Position numbers and translations under genes: made by a program. Under the pieces are notes generated by a model that did no database searches, had not been told where the DNA came from, and worked only from the letters and a program-made list of their open reading frames with translations. 64,000 bases of DNA from an uncultured Shimia sp. (GTDB taxonomy: Bacteria > Pseudomonadota > Alphaproteobacteria > Rhodobacterales > Rhodobacteraceae): positions 228,408-292,407 of the forward strand of contig CALCOY010000016.1 of assembly GCA_937897325.1 (NCBI GenBank), in the 5' to 3' direction. Positions 19,033 to 28,371 of the stretch are shown here, piece by piece (the stretch's first letter is position 1; each line of letters begins with the position of its first letter).

Positions 19033-20166
19033 TTACTGGTCCGCCACCGGTGGCAATTCTGTCATGACCGGGGTCACAAGGGCCCCCGGACGGGCGCGGA
19101 TCAAACCTTCGATCACGACGCTTTCTTCGCCCGTAAGGCCTTCGCGGATCACGCGATAACCGTCCAGTCGTGGCCCAGGTCGAACTTCGATGGGGATAAC
19201 GTTGCCCTCCGCATCGACGCTCATGACCAATTGCCGGTTCTGATCACCGACGATCGCAGCATCTGGAAGAAGTATGCCCCGATAAGGCAGGGAGCCAGGA
19301 ATATTGACCTGACCGAAGAGGCCGGGCGTCAGGACGCCCTCGGGGTTCTCGACAACCGCGCGCACCCGCATCGTACCAGTGTTGGGATCAAGCCGGTTCT
19401 CGGAAAAATCCAGCGCACCGTCGAATGTGCCATATCTTTCGTCCGATAGGCTCAGAACCACTTCAAGACCACCTGCGCCCTCCTGCAATGGGGCACCACG
19501 GGTTTGCGCATCTCGGCTGTAAGCAAGGAAGCTGCGTTCATCGATGTCGAAATAGAAGTGCACCGGATCTGTCGCCACAATGGTCGTCAGGATCGTCTCG
19601 TCCGCGCGCACCAGATTGCCCGGAGTGACCAGGGTACGATCGACGCGGCCGGAAATCGGCGCGCGCACTTCTGAAAATCCCAGATTGATCTCCGCTGTTT
19701 CAAGGGTCTGGCGGGCCTGTTCCAGGCTCCCAGTCGCAGCAAGGAAACGTTCCTGCCGTTCGTCCAGAACGGATTGCGGTACGGTCCCATTGCCGATTAG
19801 CGCTTGCGCACGCTCCAACTGTTCTGTCGCGAATTGCAATGAAGCCTCTGCCGTTGAAACTTGCGCTTCGGCCTGAAGAAGAGCGGATTGAAAGAGGCGC
19901 CTGTCGACCTGAAAGAGAACATCGCCTGCCTCGACCAAGGATCCGTCCTTGAACGACACTTCTTCAAGATAGCCAGAGACCCGTGCGCGTAGTTCAACCC
20001 GGGCAGCGGCTTCGAATCTTCCGATGAATTCGTCATCTTCGACGATTTCCTTAACCACCGGGTTGGCAACTGTGACCTCGGGCGGCGGCTGGTCTTGCGC
20101 AAATGCCAATGATACCGAAACGGCAAAAGCCGCGATTGCTGTTCGAAACACCTGTCTCTTCCCCAC
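19033..20166 (-). CDS. RND efflux periplasmic adaptor (MFP, AcrA-like)
   Basis: This 377-residue adaptor starts at a GTG and has a signal peptide (cleavage near AFAQ, about residue 24). It contains the lipoyl/barrel-sandwich segment ARVELRARVSGYLEEVSFKDG, an alpha hairpin at about 95-160, RAPISGRVDRTLVTPGNLV and a C-terminal membrane-proximal domain. It is the first gene of the pump operon. Confidence 0.93.
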   Translation of the reverse strand: MGKRQVFRTAIAAFAVSVSLAFAQDQPPPEVTVANPVVKEIVEDDEFIGRFEAAARVELRARVSGYLEEVSFKDGSLVEAGDVLFQVDRRLFQSALLQAEAQVSTAEASLQFATEQLERAQALIGNGTVPQSVLDERQERFLAATGSLEQARQTLETAEINLGFSEVRAPISGRVDRTLVTPGNLVRADETILTTIVATDPVHFYFDIDERSFLAYSRDAQTRGAPLQEGAGGLEVVLSLSDERYGTFDGALDFSENRLDPNTGTMRVRAVVENPEGVLTPGLFGQVNIPGSLPYRGILLPDAAIVGDQNRQLVMSVDAEGNVIPIEVRPGPRLDGYRVIREGLTGEESVVIEGLIRARPGALVTPVMTELPPVADQ

Positions 20167-20940
20167 CCGTGAGACTTCAATCTACGGTGTAAGTAACACA
20201 GGCGCGCCACGCTTCAATGAGTCGCAGATCAGAAGATCACCCATAGGGAGTGTGCAGCACCGCACATTCAATTGGCTTTTCTACACGGGTTTTGGTGTGT
20301 GATGCGGTTTGTCAAAACACGTCCATATTCCATCGGATAGAGGCAAAGCCGCCCTCAATGCAGCGGGCGGCAAAGGCAATAGGCTGATAGCCTTGCGAAC
20401 GGCCCCGCTGGGGATTCTTGAGGCGCATTTTACCGCCCGAAGAACCCTAGAATTCCACCGATTTGTGCAGAGTTTCCATCATCAGACCTTGTGAGGTGTG
20501 AGTTTGGACGGGAGAATTCCAACACGAAGCGCCGTTCAGATCAGGGTCCGCAAGGCGATAGATCGTGAGCGCCCGCTGAATGGCCAAGCTTACGATATGG
20601 ATCAATTGAAGAGTCCTACGGGCTGACACAAACGAACTGTAAACCGGTCAGCTGCAGAATTGATGCGGAAACGGCGCCGTAACACTCATTGGCAGCAATG
20701 CTTCGCAGATCAGTCTTAAGCGGCGTCCAACCATATCCCAAAGGATCGTCTGTTGAGGATGAGAACGGTCTCAAACCAAGCAATCGAGGCGAGCGCAGGT
20801 TACATCCCCAACCAGTTGCCTGCAAATGAGATTGTCGTGCAGGACGTTTGCTTAACAGCCACCAACATCCAGCAGGGAGATGCGACCCAAGGCCTTAATG
20901 AAACAACGGGCGATGCCGAAATGAACTTCACGGTTAGCGA
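20167..20940. other. 774-bp region without a recognisable gene
   Basis: The region lies between the efflux adaptor and tspO. All frames are interrupted and the short frames (about 60-95 codons) show no motif I know. In related photosynthesis clusters this side of tspO/crtBI borders crtCDEF-bchCXYZ-puf. The sequence may be the scar of a rearrangement, but I cannot identify remnants. Confidence 0.5.
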
Positions 20941-21423
20941 TCAGCTTGGCTGTATGGATGCTTTCGCAGCTTCGTCCTGGTTCATGTTCCAGACAGCGGC
21001 GTTCAAAGCCGCTGCAATCGTGACCCACAAAAGGTAGGGTGCAAACAGCGCCCCAGCGATCCAATCGACCCGCCATAGCGCAATCATTGCGGCCAGAACC
21101 GCGCACCAAAGAATTCCGACGATTACCATGCCCAGCCGAATGTTTTTCAGGCCGAAGAAAACAGGCGTCCAAAGTCCGTTGAACGCGATCTGCATCGCCC
21201 AGAACGCGACTGCAATACTGTTGTTTTCCGCCATTGCCGCGCGGGCTCCAGCCGCCGCCATGCAGATGTACAATGTGGTCCATGTGACCGGAAATACCCA
21301 GTCCGGCGGCGTCCAGCTTGGCTTTTTCAGCTGCCTGTACCAGCGACCCGGCGGAAAGAGCCCACCTGTGAGCCCTGCCCCCACGCAGGCCACAAAGAAG
21401 ATGCAGAAGAGTGTCCAAAACAT
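20941..21423 (-). CDS. tspO: TspO/MBR (CrtK) tryptophan-rich sensory protein
   Basis: This 160-residue protein has five membrane helices and many aromatic residues. The N-terminal loop GLFPPGRWYRQLKKPSWTPP and the later WTTLYICMAAAGA are typical. TspO binds porphyrins and, in Rhodobacter, negatively modulates photosynthesis gene expression with PpsR/AppA in response to oxygen. It follows crtB by 4 bp, the classical crtI-crtB-tspO order. Confidence 0.95.
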   Translation of the reverse strand: MFWTLFCIFFVACVGAGLTGGLFPPGRWYRQLKKPSWTPPDWVFPVTWTTLYICMAAAGARAAMAENNSIAVAFWAMQIAFNGLWTPVFFGLKNIRLGMVIVGILWCAVLAAMIALWRVDWIAGALFAPYLLWVTIAAALNAAVWNMNQDEAAKASIQPS

Positions 21424-21427
21424 GGAC

Positions 21428-22465
21428 TTATGTTAGAGGATGCGCCCCACCGATCAAGGCGGCCCTGTCCGAACGGCGTTTTGTCTCAAGCGTTGCAAGC
21501 ACCTCGAACAGCTTGTCGGCACGTCGGTCAGGCGGGGCGTCTTTCGCTGCGGCATTCACCAGAAACGCGACTTCTTCCAAGGGCTTGGCGAACAGAACCG
21601 GTGATTGCGGCATGACCATAGTGATCCCGGCCCGCGCCACCGATTGACCCAACCAACCCAGCTTCTGCAGCTTGTTTGTACGAGCACGATCACCGATGGA
21701 ATCGTAACCCATTGCCGTCAGCCGACCACCGATCCCCGCATAGATAAAGCGGGCCGCATAAATCCCGGGCCGACAACCAAACGGCAAAGCCCCAACACCC
21801 GCCTCGGACCGATAGTAGAGGCGGTTCGCCTCCATAACCAGTTTCCGGACCATGGCCCGGATGGCCTTGGTGGGCTGTGGATCTTTCAGAAATTGATCAA
21901 TCTCAAGCCCGGCATCTTCCAGCCAGTCGGTCGGCAGGTAGAGACGCCCCTCAAGCGCATCCTCACCGACATCCCTGGCAATATTTGTAAGCTGCATCGC
22001 TACGCCCAGATCGCAGGCCCGGGCCAAGGCGTCCGCCTCACGCGCGCCCATGAGCACACACATCATCGCGCCGACAGCCGAGGCCACGCGGGCCGAATAG
22101 GTTCGAACGTCCGACAAGGATTTGTAGCGTCGCCCATCTGCATCCCAGGCCAGCCCTTCCAGCAAAGCATCGGGCAGGGCGCGGGGCATTTCGAACTGCT
22201 CAACAACTGCCGCAAAGGCACGGTCAGGGGCAGCGTCAACGGGTCGTCCTTCGTAGACGCGGTCCAGCCGGTCCTTCAGCCGCAAAACCGCATCGATCTT
22301 TTCGGCTTTCAGATCGACCTCGTCATCGGCCAAGCGGCAAAATGCATAAAGTGCTAGCGCGGGATCACGCACCCTTTGCGGCAACAGCTTCGAGGCCGCG
22401 TGAAAGGACAACGATCCGTGTCGAATGGCCTCTTTGCAAGCTTCAAGATCTTGGGGGTTCATCAT
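21428..22465 (-). CDS. crtB: Phytoene synthase
   Basis: This 345-residue squalene/phytoene synthase condenses two GGPP to phytoene. The first aspartate-rich motif is in CRLADDEVD (near residue 43-51), and the second in NIARDVGEDALEGRLYLP. The ATG at 22465 overlaps the crtI stop (ATGA), so the two are coupled. Confidence 0.96.
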   Translation of the reverse strand: MMNPQDLEACKEAIRHGSLSFHAASKLLPQRVRDPALALYAFCRLADDEVDLKAEKIDAVLRLKDRLDRVYEGRPVDAAPDRAFAAVVEQFEMPRALPDALLEGLAWDADGRRYKSLSDVRTYSARVASAVGAMMCVLMGAREADALARACDLGVAMQLTNIARDVGEDALEGRLYLPTDWLEDAGLEIDQFLKDPQPTKAIRAMVRKLVMEANRLYYRSEAGVGALPFGCRPGIYAARFIYAGIGGRLTAMGYDSIGDRARTNKLQKLGWLGQSVARAGITMVMPQSPVLFAKPLEEVAFLVNAAAKDAPPDRRADKLFEVLATLETKRRSDRAALIGGAHPLT

Positions 22466-23991
22466 GGTGTCTTCACTGGATCAGGCACCAACTTGTCTAG
22501 AACCTCGGCCGTTGAGATTACGCCTGGCACGCCTGCACCGGGATGCGTGCCCGCGCCGACCAGGTAAAGGCCGGGAATCTCTTCACTGACATTGTGCGGT
22601 CGGAACCAGGCGGATTGCAGGATGCGCGGCTCGATCGAGAAGCCAGCTCCGTAGGGCGAAAGATAGCGGTCCCGGAAGGTTTCGGGCGTAAAGACCTGCT
22701 CAGTCGCGATGTGTTTGCCCAAGCCGGGCAACATCTGGTCTTCAAGCACCTTCAAAACGCGGGCTTTGTATGTTTCGGCCTCTGCCTGCCAGTCGACACC
22801 ACCGTGACCCAGATGCGGAACAGGGCTGAGAACATAGAACGTGTCATCGCCTTCGGGCGCGACACTGGGGTCCGTCGCAGACGGGCGGTGGACATACAGG
22901 CTGAAGTCTTCGGCCAGCTTGCCCTTCATGAAGATGTCTTTCAGCAGACCTTTGTAACGTGGCCCATTAAGGATCGTGTGGTGCCCTACATCCTTCCATT
23001 TGTTCGCAGTGCCTTTGGTGCCGAAGTACCAGACAAAAAGGCTCATTGAGTAGCGCGTTCGTTTCAAACGCGCACGCGTCCAGCGTTTCTTGCCCGGCAA
23101 AAGATCGGTATAGGTGTGGCCCGCATCCGCGTTCGAGACTACGATGTCCGCACCCAGATCAAGACCGTTCTTCAACCGAACCCCTGCTGCGCGGCCATCC
23201 CGGACGACGATCTTGTCAACCTCGGTCTTCATAAGCAGGGTGCCTCCCTGCAGTTCAACGATGTCGGCCATCTTGCGGGCCATATCAGCCAGCCCGCCCA
23301 TGGCGTAATGCACCCCGAACTGCTTTTCGAGATAGCTGACAAGTATATACATTGACGTCACATGCGTAGGGTCCCCGCCGATAAACAGCGGGTGGAACGA
23401 AAACGCCATACGCAGCTTTGCGTTGCGGAAGCGCCGGGCGGCGTGGGCGTAGACCGATCTGTCGGCCCGCAACATACCAAAGCGAGGCAGGACTTTGATC
23501 AGATCCCAAAGCTTGTGCATCGGTCTTCGGCCAAGGTCTTCAAAGCCGAACCAATAGCGTTCTTCGCTGTCGCGCAGAAAGCGATTAAGGCCCGCCACAT
23601 CGCGCGGTTCGATCTTGGCGACCTCTTCGCGCATCTTGCCGCTGTCATGTTGCGCGACAAACTTGGTGCCATCGGGCCAGCGGATTTCGTAGAATGGATC
23701 AAGACTACGTAAATCGACGTCGTTGTCGAAATCGGCGCCGCAGGCCGCCCAAAGCTCTCGATAAAGCTGTGGGACAGTCACGATCGTCGGCCCCAGATCG
23801 AACCGATGCCCGTCCTGCCAGATAGCGCTGCCACGTCCCCCCGGCACATCAAGCCTGTCGATCACAGTGACCGCATATCCACGAGCACCCAGCCGCATCG
23901 CGGCAGCAAGCCCGCCCAACCCCGCGCCGATCACAATAGCCCGGTTGCCCGAGCGATCATGCACCGATTCTATCTGATCAAGACGTGTCAT
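22462..23991 (-). CDS. crtI: Phytoene desaturase
   Basis: This 509-residue FAD enzyme desaturates phytoene. The dinucleotide-binding motif VIGAGLGGLAAAMRLGARG is near residues 20-38, and the C-terminal bacterial CrtI signature GLYLVGAGTHPGAGVPGV is near 480-497. I take ATG at 23991 (MTRLDQIE); a TTG two codons upstream also keeps frame. A TGT-N12-ACA palindrome (23986-24003) covers this start, consistent with direct repression by PpsR. Confidence 0.96.
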   Translation of the reverse strand: MTRLDQIESVHDRSGNRAIVIGAGLGGLAAAMRLGARGYAVTVIDRLDVPGGRGSAIWQDGHRFDLGPTIVTVPQLYRELWAACGADFDNDVDLRSLDPFYEIRWPDGTKFVAQHDSGKMREEVAKIEPRDVAGLNRFLRDSEERYWFGFEDLGRRPMHKLWDLIKVLPRFGMLRADRSVYAHAARRFRNAKLRMAFSFHPLFIGGDPTHVTSMYILVSYLEKQFGVHYAMGGLADMARKMADIVELQGGTLLMKTEVDKIVVRDGRAAGVRLKNGLDLGADIVVSNADAGHTYTDLLPGKKRWTRARLKRTRYSMSLFVWYFGTKGTANKWKDVGHHTILNGPRYKGLLKDIFMKGKLAEDFSLYVHRPSATDPSVAPEGDDTFYVLSPVPHLGHGGVDWQAEAETYKARVLKVLEDQMLPGLGKHIATEQVFTPETFRDRYLSPYGAGFSIEPRILQSAWFRPHNVSEEIPGLYLVGAGTHPGAGVPGVISTAEVLDKLVPDPVKTP

Positions 23992-24003
23992 CTTCAATCA
24001 ACA
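23986..24003. promoter_or_regulatory. PpsR/CrtJ palindrome 1 at crtI/crtA
   Basis: TGTCATCTTCAATCAACA fits TGT-N12-ACA. It overlaps the crtI start codon and lies 7 bp from a second palindrome. Confidence 0.75.
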
Positions 24004-24010
24004 ATAAGAC

Positions 24011-24028
24011 TGTCTAGTTTAGTTGACA
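24011..24028. promoter_or_regulatory. PpsR/CrtJ palindrome 2 at crtI/crtA
   Basis: TGTCTAGTTTAGTTGACA fits TGT-N12-ACA and includes a TTGACA. Two sites 7 bp apart match the cooperative tandem arrangement known at PpsR/CrtJ-controlled promoters such as bchC. Confidence 0.85.
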
Positions 24029-24087
24029 ATTTCTTTTCAACGCGCAAGTCTGAATTCGGTCCTTCAAGCGACGGCCAGTGCGAAATT

Positions 24088-24789
24088 ATGAACCAGATCA
24101 CAACGATTTCCTTTTTCCGTTTCGGACCTTGGCGCGACAGGGCGTGGGCGCTTGGAATGATGGGCGCGACGCGGCTGTCGCTGCCACGCGTTCCCGATAT
24201 CGGCTTCTGGAAACTCTGCGGATCGGGCACCGGCGAGGGTTTCACACCCATTCCCAACACCGCCGTCTACGCCATTCTTGCCACTTGGCCATCGCTGGAG
24301 ATCGCACAAAACCGGATAAGTGATGCGCGGATCTTCAATCGCTACAGGCGCCGCGCAGAAGAAGATTGGACAATATATCTTCGTCCAACATCGGCCCGCG
24401 GGGAATGGTCAGGCCAAACGCCGTTCCAGACAACCAAAAGCGTCGGTAAAGGTCCGCTGGCGGCGCTGACGCGCGCGACGATCAAACCCAGCATCGCGAA
24501 ACGCTTCTGGCGCCGCGTGCCTGATATTTCAGCTGTGATCGGCGCTGACCCGAATGTCTTGTTCAAGATCGGCATCGGGGAGGTCCCGTGGCTGCATCAG
24601 GTGACGTTCTCCATCTGGCCCGGCGCCGCTGAAATGGCGAGTTTCGCCCGGAAAGACGGCCCGCATGCCAGAGCGATCAGGGCGGTACGCGAAGAGGGCT
24701 GGTTCCGGGAAGAGCTTTACGCACGCTTTGACATCGCGGCCGACAGCGGCACATGGGGCGGGGCCAGCCCCTTGGAACAGATCAAATGA
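24088..24789 (+). CDS. crtA: Spheroidene monooxygenase
   Basis: This 233-residue enzyme oxidises spheroidene to spheroidenone under oxygen. The N-terminus ITTISFFRFGPWRDRAWALG and the segment GFWKLCGSGTGEGFTP match CrtA. The start at 24088 is chosen because the frame further upstream overlaps crtI and the operators. Its stop overlaps the bchI ATG. It heads a crtA-bchI-bchD-bchO operon divergent from crtIB. Its presence implies a spheroidenone-type carotenoid, although the crtCDEF genes needed upstream in the pathway are not in the window. Confidence 0.94.
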   Translation: MNQITTISFFRFGPWRDRAWALGMMGATRLSLPRVPDIGFWKLCGSGTGEGFTPIPNTAVYAILATWPSLEIAQNRISDARIFNRYRRRAEEDWTIYLRPTSARGEWSGQTPFQTTKSVGKGPLAALTRATIKPSIAKRFWRRVPDISAVIGADPNVLFKIGIGEVPWLHQVTFSIWPGAAEMASFARKDGPHARAIRAVREEGWFREELYARFDIAADSGTWGGASPLEQIK

Positions 24790-25787
24790 AGCCATTCCCC
24801 TTCTCTGCCATCGTCGGGCAGGACGACATGAAAACCGCTATGATCCTGACGGCGATTGATCCTCGGATCGGCGGGGTCCTGGTGTTTGGCGACCGGGGCA
24901 CGGGCAAGTCCACCGCTGTGCGCGCCCTAGCGGGGCTGCTGCCGCCGATTGAGGCTGTCGAGGGCTGCCCGATCAATGCAGCGCGGCCCGAGGAATGCCC
25001 AGACTGGGCCGATACTCATAGCGGCAAGGTGCGCAAGCGTCCAACGCCGGTCATTGATCTGCCACTTGGGGCGACCGAAGACCGCGTTGTGGGTGCGCTT
25101 GACATCGAACGCGCCCTGACACGAGGTGAAAAGGCGTTTGAACCCGGTCTTCTGGCGCGCGCGAACCGGGGATATCTTTACATTGACGAGGTGAACCTGC
25201 TGGAAGATCACATCGTGGATCTTCTGCTCGACGTGGCGCAATCCGGGGAAAACGTGGTTGAACGCGAGGGCCTGTCGATCCGTCATGCTGCGCGGTTTGT
25301 GCTGGTGGGATCCGGCAATCCGGAAGAGGGCGAATTGCGCCCGCAATTATTGGACCGTTTCGGATTGTCAGTCGAGGTCCGTTCGCCCCAGAACATCGCC
25401 GATCGGATCGAGGTGATCCGCCGCCGCGATGCGTTCGAACAGGACAGCGACACGTTCTGTAAGAAATACAGGCGCAAAGACGCCGCCATCCGCAAGAAGA
25501 TCGTTGCCGCGCACGAGGCTCTGCCCGAGATCGAAGCCAATGACACGATCCTGAGCGATTGTGCCGAACTCTGCATCGCGCTTGGCTCGGACGGGCTGCG
25601 GGGCGAGTTGACGCTTCTGAAGGCCGCCCGGGCGCTTGCTGCCTATCAAGGGGACGCGACGATCACCCGTGAACATCTGCGCAGCGTGGCACCCATTGCG
25701 CTGAGCCATCGTCTAAGACGCGATCCGCTGGATGAGGCGGGGTCCGGCGCGCGGGTCATGCGTAGCGTGGAAAGCGTGCTGGCATGA
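24786..25787 (+). CDS. bchI: Magnesium chelatase ATPase subunit I
   Basis: This 333-residue AAA+ ATPase forms, with BchD and BchH, the chelatase inserting Mg into protoporphyrin IX. Walker A is GDRGTGKST near residues 37-45, and the Walker B region is GYLYIDEVNLLEDH near 130-143. ATG at 24786 overlaps the crtA stop; the longer frame from 24753 is not needed. Confidence 0.97.
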   Translation: MKPFPFSAIVGQDDMKTAMILTAIDPRIGGVLVFGDRGTGKSTAVRALAGLLPPIEAVEGCPINAARPEECPDWADTHSGKVRKRPTPVIDLPLGATEDRVVGALDIERALTRGEKAFEPGLLARANRGYLYIDEVNLLEDHIVDLLLDVAQSGENVVEREGLSIRHAARFVLVGSGNPEEGELRPQLLDRFGLSVEVRSPQNIADRIEVIRRRDAFEQDSDTFCKKYRRKDAAIRKKIVAAHEALPEIEANDTILSDCAELCIALGSDGLRGELTLLKAARALAAYQGDATITREHLRSVAPIALSHRLRRDPLDEAGSGARVMRSVESVLA

Positions 25788-25793
25788 CAGTCG

Positions 25794-27437
25794 GTGGCGG
25801 TTGTGGATAGCTGGGACCGCACCGCTCTTGCCTTGCAGCTTGTTGCACTTGACCCTGCAGGACTTGGCGGCGCAATCATTCGAATGAGAGAAAGTCCCGC
25901 GCGAAACGCCGTGCTGTCTTGCTTGCAAAACACCAAAAAAATGCCGCCGACGATGACCGACGATCAGCTTTATGGTGGTTTGGATATCAGCGCCACTCTA
26001 TCGTCGGGCCATGTCGTCACCTCAAAAGGTTTCCTTCACGATAGACCGACGGTGCTGTTAACAATGTCAGAGCGTTGCCCGACTGATCTGGCTGCCAAAC
26101 TGTCGATGGCTCTGGATGATGGCTGCATCAAAGGTCTTTTCGCGCTGGACGAGGGTGCAGATCCCGATGAAACCTGCCCGCCCGCCCTCGCAGATCGCTT
26201 GGCCTTTCAAATAAAACCGGAAGGACGAATGCCGCAGAACTGGGCACCGAAAACAACGGGCGATCCAGCGGGCAACAAAGCAAGCATTGGCGCTGAACAG
26301 ATCAGATTGATTGCAACCCTGGCTGCACGTTTGGGCATAGAAAGCTTACGCGCGCCCCTGCTTGCCGTCGCAGCTGCACGGGCAAACGCCATCTTGAATG
26401 CGCGGGACAAAGTCAACGACGACGATGTCGAGATTGCAGCAAGCCTGGTGTATCCTCACCGTGCGACGCAGATCCCGGAAGACGCCCAGGATACCGCGCC
26501 CCTACCGCCCGAAGAGGCACAGCAACGCGAGGATGAGGGCACCTCGGAGTCCACCGATGCGGAGATCCCGCAGGGCGATCTGCTGATCGAAGCGATCAAG
26601 GCGCTCTTGCCTCCAGACCTTCTGGCGCGGCTTGCACAATCCCCGAAAGGCGGGAAAAGCAGCAGTGCCGGGGCGGGTGGCATGCGCAAGGGAAACAGAC
26701 GCGGCAGGCCAATACCGCCGCGCCAGGGTCGACTTGATGGAAGGTCCCGTATTGATCTGGTCTCTACTTTACGCAGCGCCGCCCCATGGCAACCGTTGCG
26801 GCGTCGCAAGCGACCTGAGCACGACAGCCTTTTGATCGAGCCCTCAGATATCCGGCTGAAACGCTTTGTCGAACAATCCGACAGATTGCTGATCTTCGTG
26901 GTCGACGCCTCTGGTTCCGCTGCTGTGTCCCGGCTGAACGAGGCCAAGGGCGCGATCGAGCTTTTGCTGGGCCAGGCCTATGCCAGCCGAGACCACGTTG
27001 CATTGATAAGCTTTCGTGGTGATGGGGCCGAACTGCTACTGCCGCCGACACGATCGCTCGTTCAGACGAAAAAGCGGCTCGCTGCGTTGCCCGGTGGTGG
27101 CGGCACACCACTTGCATCCGGTTTGCGGGATGCGGGCCTTTTGGCCCAGCAGGCGAAGTCCAAGGGGCTGACGCCGACGATCATTCTGCTGACTGATGGC
27201 CGGGCCAACGTGGCGCTTGATGGAACACCGGATCGGCCCAAAGCGGCCGCAGATGCCCAAAGTATGGCGCGCCAGCTTCGACATGACGGAGTGGAAGCTC
27301 TGGTCATCGACATGGGTCGGCGACCGGAACAATCGCTTGCCAAACTCGGGGAGGTTCTGGGCGCACCCTACCTTGCCTTGCCCCGCGCAGATGCGAAAAA
27401 ACTGACACAAACCGTCAGCGCAGCGCTGGCCCATTGA
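25794..27437 (+). CDS. bchD: Magnesium chelatase subunit D
   Basis: This 547-residue subunit has a degenerate AAA+ N-terminal half, an acidic/proline-rich linker (about 225-265) and a C-terminal VWA domain with the MIDAS motif DASGSAA near 364-370. The likely start is GTG at 25794 (a GTG at 25803 is an alternative), six bases after bchI. It acts as the platform on which the BchI ring assembles. Confidence 0.95.
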   Translation: MAVVDSWDRTALALQLVALDPAGLGGAIIRMRESPARNAVLSCLQNTKKMPPTMTDDQLYGGLDISATLSSGHVVTSKGFLHDRPTVLLTMSERCPTDLAAKLSMALDDGCIKGLFALDEGADPDETCPPALADRLAFQIKPEGRMPQNWAPKTTGDPAGNKASIGAEQIRLIATLAARLGIESLRAPLLAVAAARANAILNARDKVNDDDVEIAASLVYPHRATQIPEDAQDTAPLPPEEAQQREDEGTSESTDAEIPQGDLLIEAIKALLPPDLLARLAQSPKGGKSSSAGAGGMRKGNRRGRPIPPRQGRLDGRSRIDLVSTLRSAAPWQPLRRRKRPEHDSLLIEPSDIRLKRFVEQSDRLLIFVVDASGSAAVSRLNEAKGAIELLLGQAYASRDHVALISFRGDGAELLLPPTRSLVQTKKRLAALPGGGGTPLASGLRDAGLLAQQAKSKGLTPTIILLTDGRANVALDGTPDRPKAAADAQSMARQLRHDGVEALVIDMGRRPEQSLAKLGEVLGAPYLALPRADAKKLTQTVSAALAH

Positions 27438-27441
27438 CGCG

Positions 27442-28329
27442 ATGCGGTGGGGGCAGATCAACACATGGCCGAATGCGCATTTGTCCCGTCGGATCGTCGG
27501 TCCGGTACATCGCTGGCACGTGCAAGAAACCGGCGAGGGGCCGACCTTACTTCTATTACACGGGGCGGGCGGATCGACCCATTCCTATCGGGATCTCCTA
27601 GACGATCTTGCAAAGGCGCATCACGTCATCGCGCTTGATCTTCCAGGGCAGGGCTTCACCCAATTGGGTGCCCGGCACCGTTGCGGGCTTGATGCCATGG
27701 CCGCTGACATCGCGAAGCTTTGCGTTCAAGAAGGTTGGAAGCCCGTCGCGATTGTCGGCCATTCCGCTGGCGGCGCAGTAGCATTTCGCCTTGGACAAAT
27801 CCTGCCTGGCAAGCCTGCGGTGATCGGGATCAACGCAGCACTCGTCTCGTTCAGCGGACTGGCGGGCGTTCTGTTTCCCGCCATGGCCAAGATCCTCGCA
27901 ACTCTGCCATTTGCCGCAACCTTGTTTTCCGGGGCGTCCGACAACCCCGAGCGGATCAAAGCGCTGATCGACAGCACGGGGTCAGTCCTGAATGCTGAAG
28001 GCCTCGATCTTTATCGGCGCCTGGTGGCAGACAAGGCCCATGTCGACGGTACACTTCTGATGATGGCGCAATGGTCGCTCGACCGCCTTTTGCGAGATCT
28101 GGAGGGGTTTGATCAAAACATCCTGCTGATCGCCGGCACAAACGACAAAACCGTGCCTTACGCAATTTCAAAACAAACGGCGTCCCGGATGAAAAATGCG
28201 GATCTTGTGCTGATGGAGAGTTACGGCCACCTGGCGCATGAGGAGGAACCTGCGGAGGTTGCCAATAACATCATCGACTACGTGTCGGGGCTGCCACAAC
28301 CCCGCAGCTCGTTCACCGCCAGCGTATAA
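27442..28329 (+). CDS. bchO: Alpha/beta hydrolase BchO (Mg-chelatase accessory)
   Basis: This 295-residue alpha/beta-fold protein has LLLHGAGGSTHSYRDLL (oxyanion region, about 36-52) and the nucleophile elbow VGHSAGGAV (Ser near 113). BchO is conserved in photosynthesis clusters next to bchID; its exact reaction is not established. It ends the crtA-bchIDO operon and faces the cytochrome c2 pseudogene on the other strand. Confidence 0.93.
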   Translation: MRWGQINTWPNAHLSRRIVGPVHRWHVQETGEGPTLLLLHGAGGSTHSYRDLLDDLAKAHHVIALDLPGQGFTQLGARHRCGLDAMAADIAKLCVQEGWKPVAIVGHSAGGAVAFRLGQILPGKPAVIGINAALVSFSGLAGVLFPAMAKILATLPFAATLFSGASDNPERIKALIDSTGSVLNAEGLDLYRRLVADKAHVDGTLLMMAQWSLDRLLRDLEGFDQNILLIAGTNDKTVPYAISKQTASRMKNADLVLMESYGHLAHEEEPAEVANNIIDYVSGLPQPRSSFTASV

Positions 28330-28371
28330 ACGAAAGCCACGCCGAAGGATGGCATTCGCTATCATGCAAGT

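Noticed and set aside
20753..21037. 94-codon plus-strand frame upstream of and into tspO
   Set aside because: It overlaps the tspO 3' end in antisense and has no motif or good ribosome-binding site.
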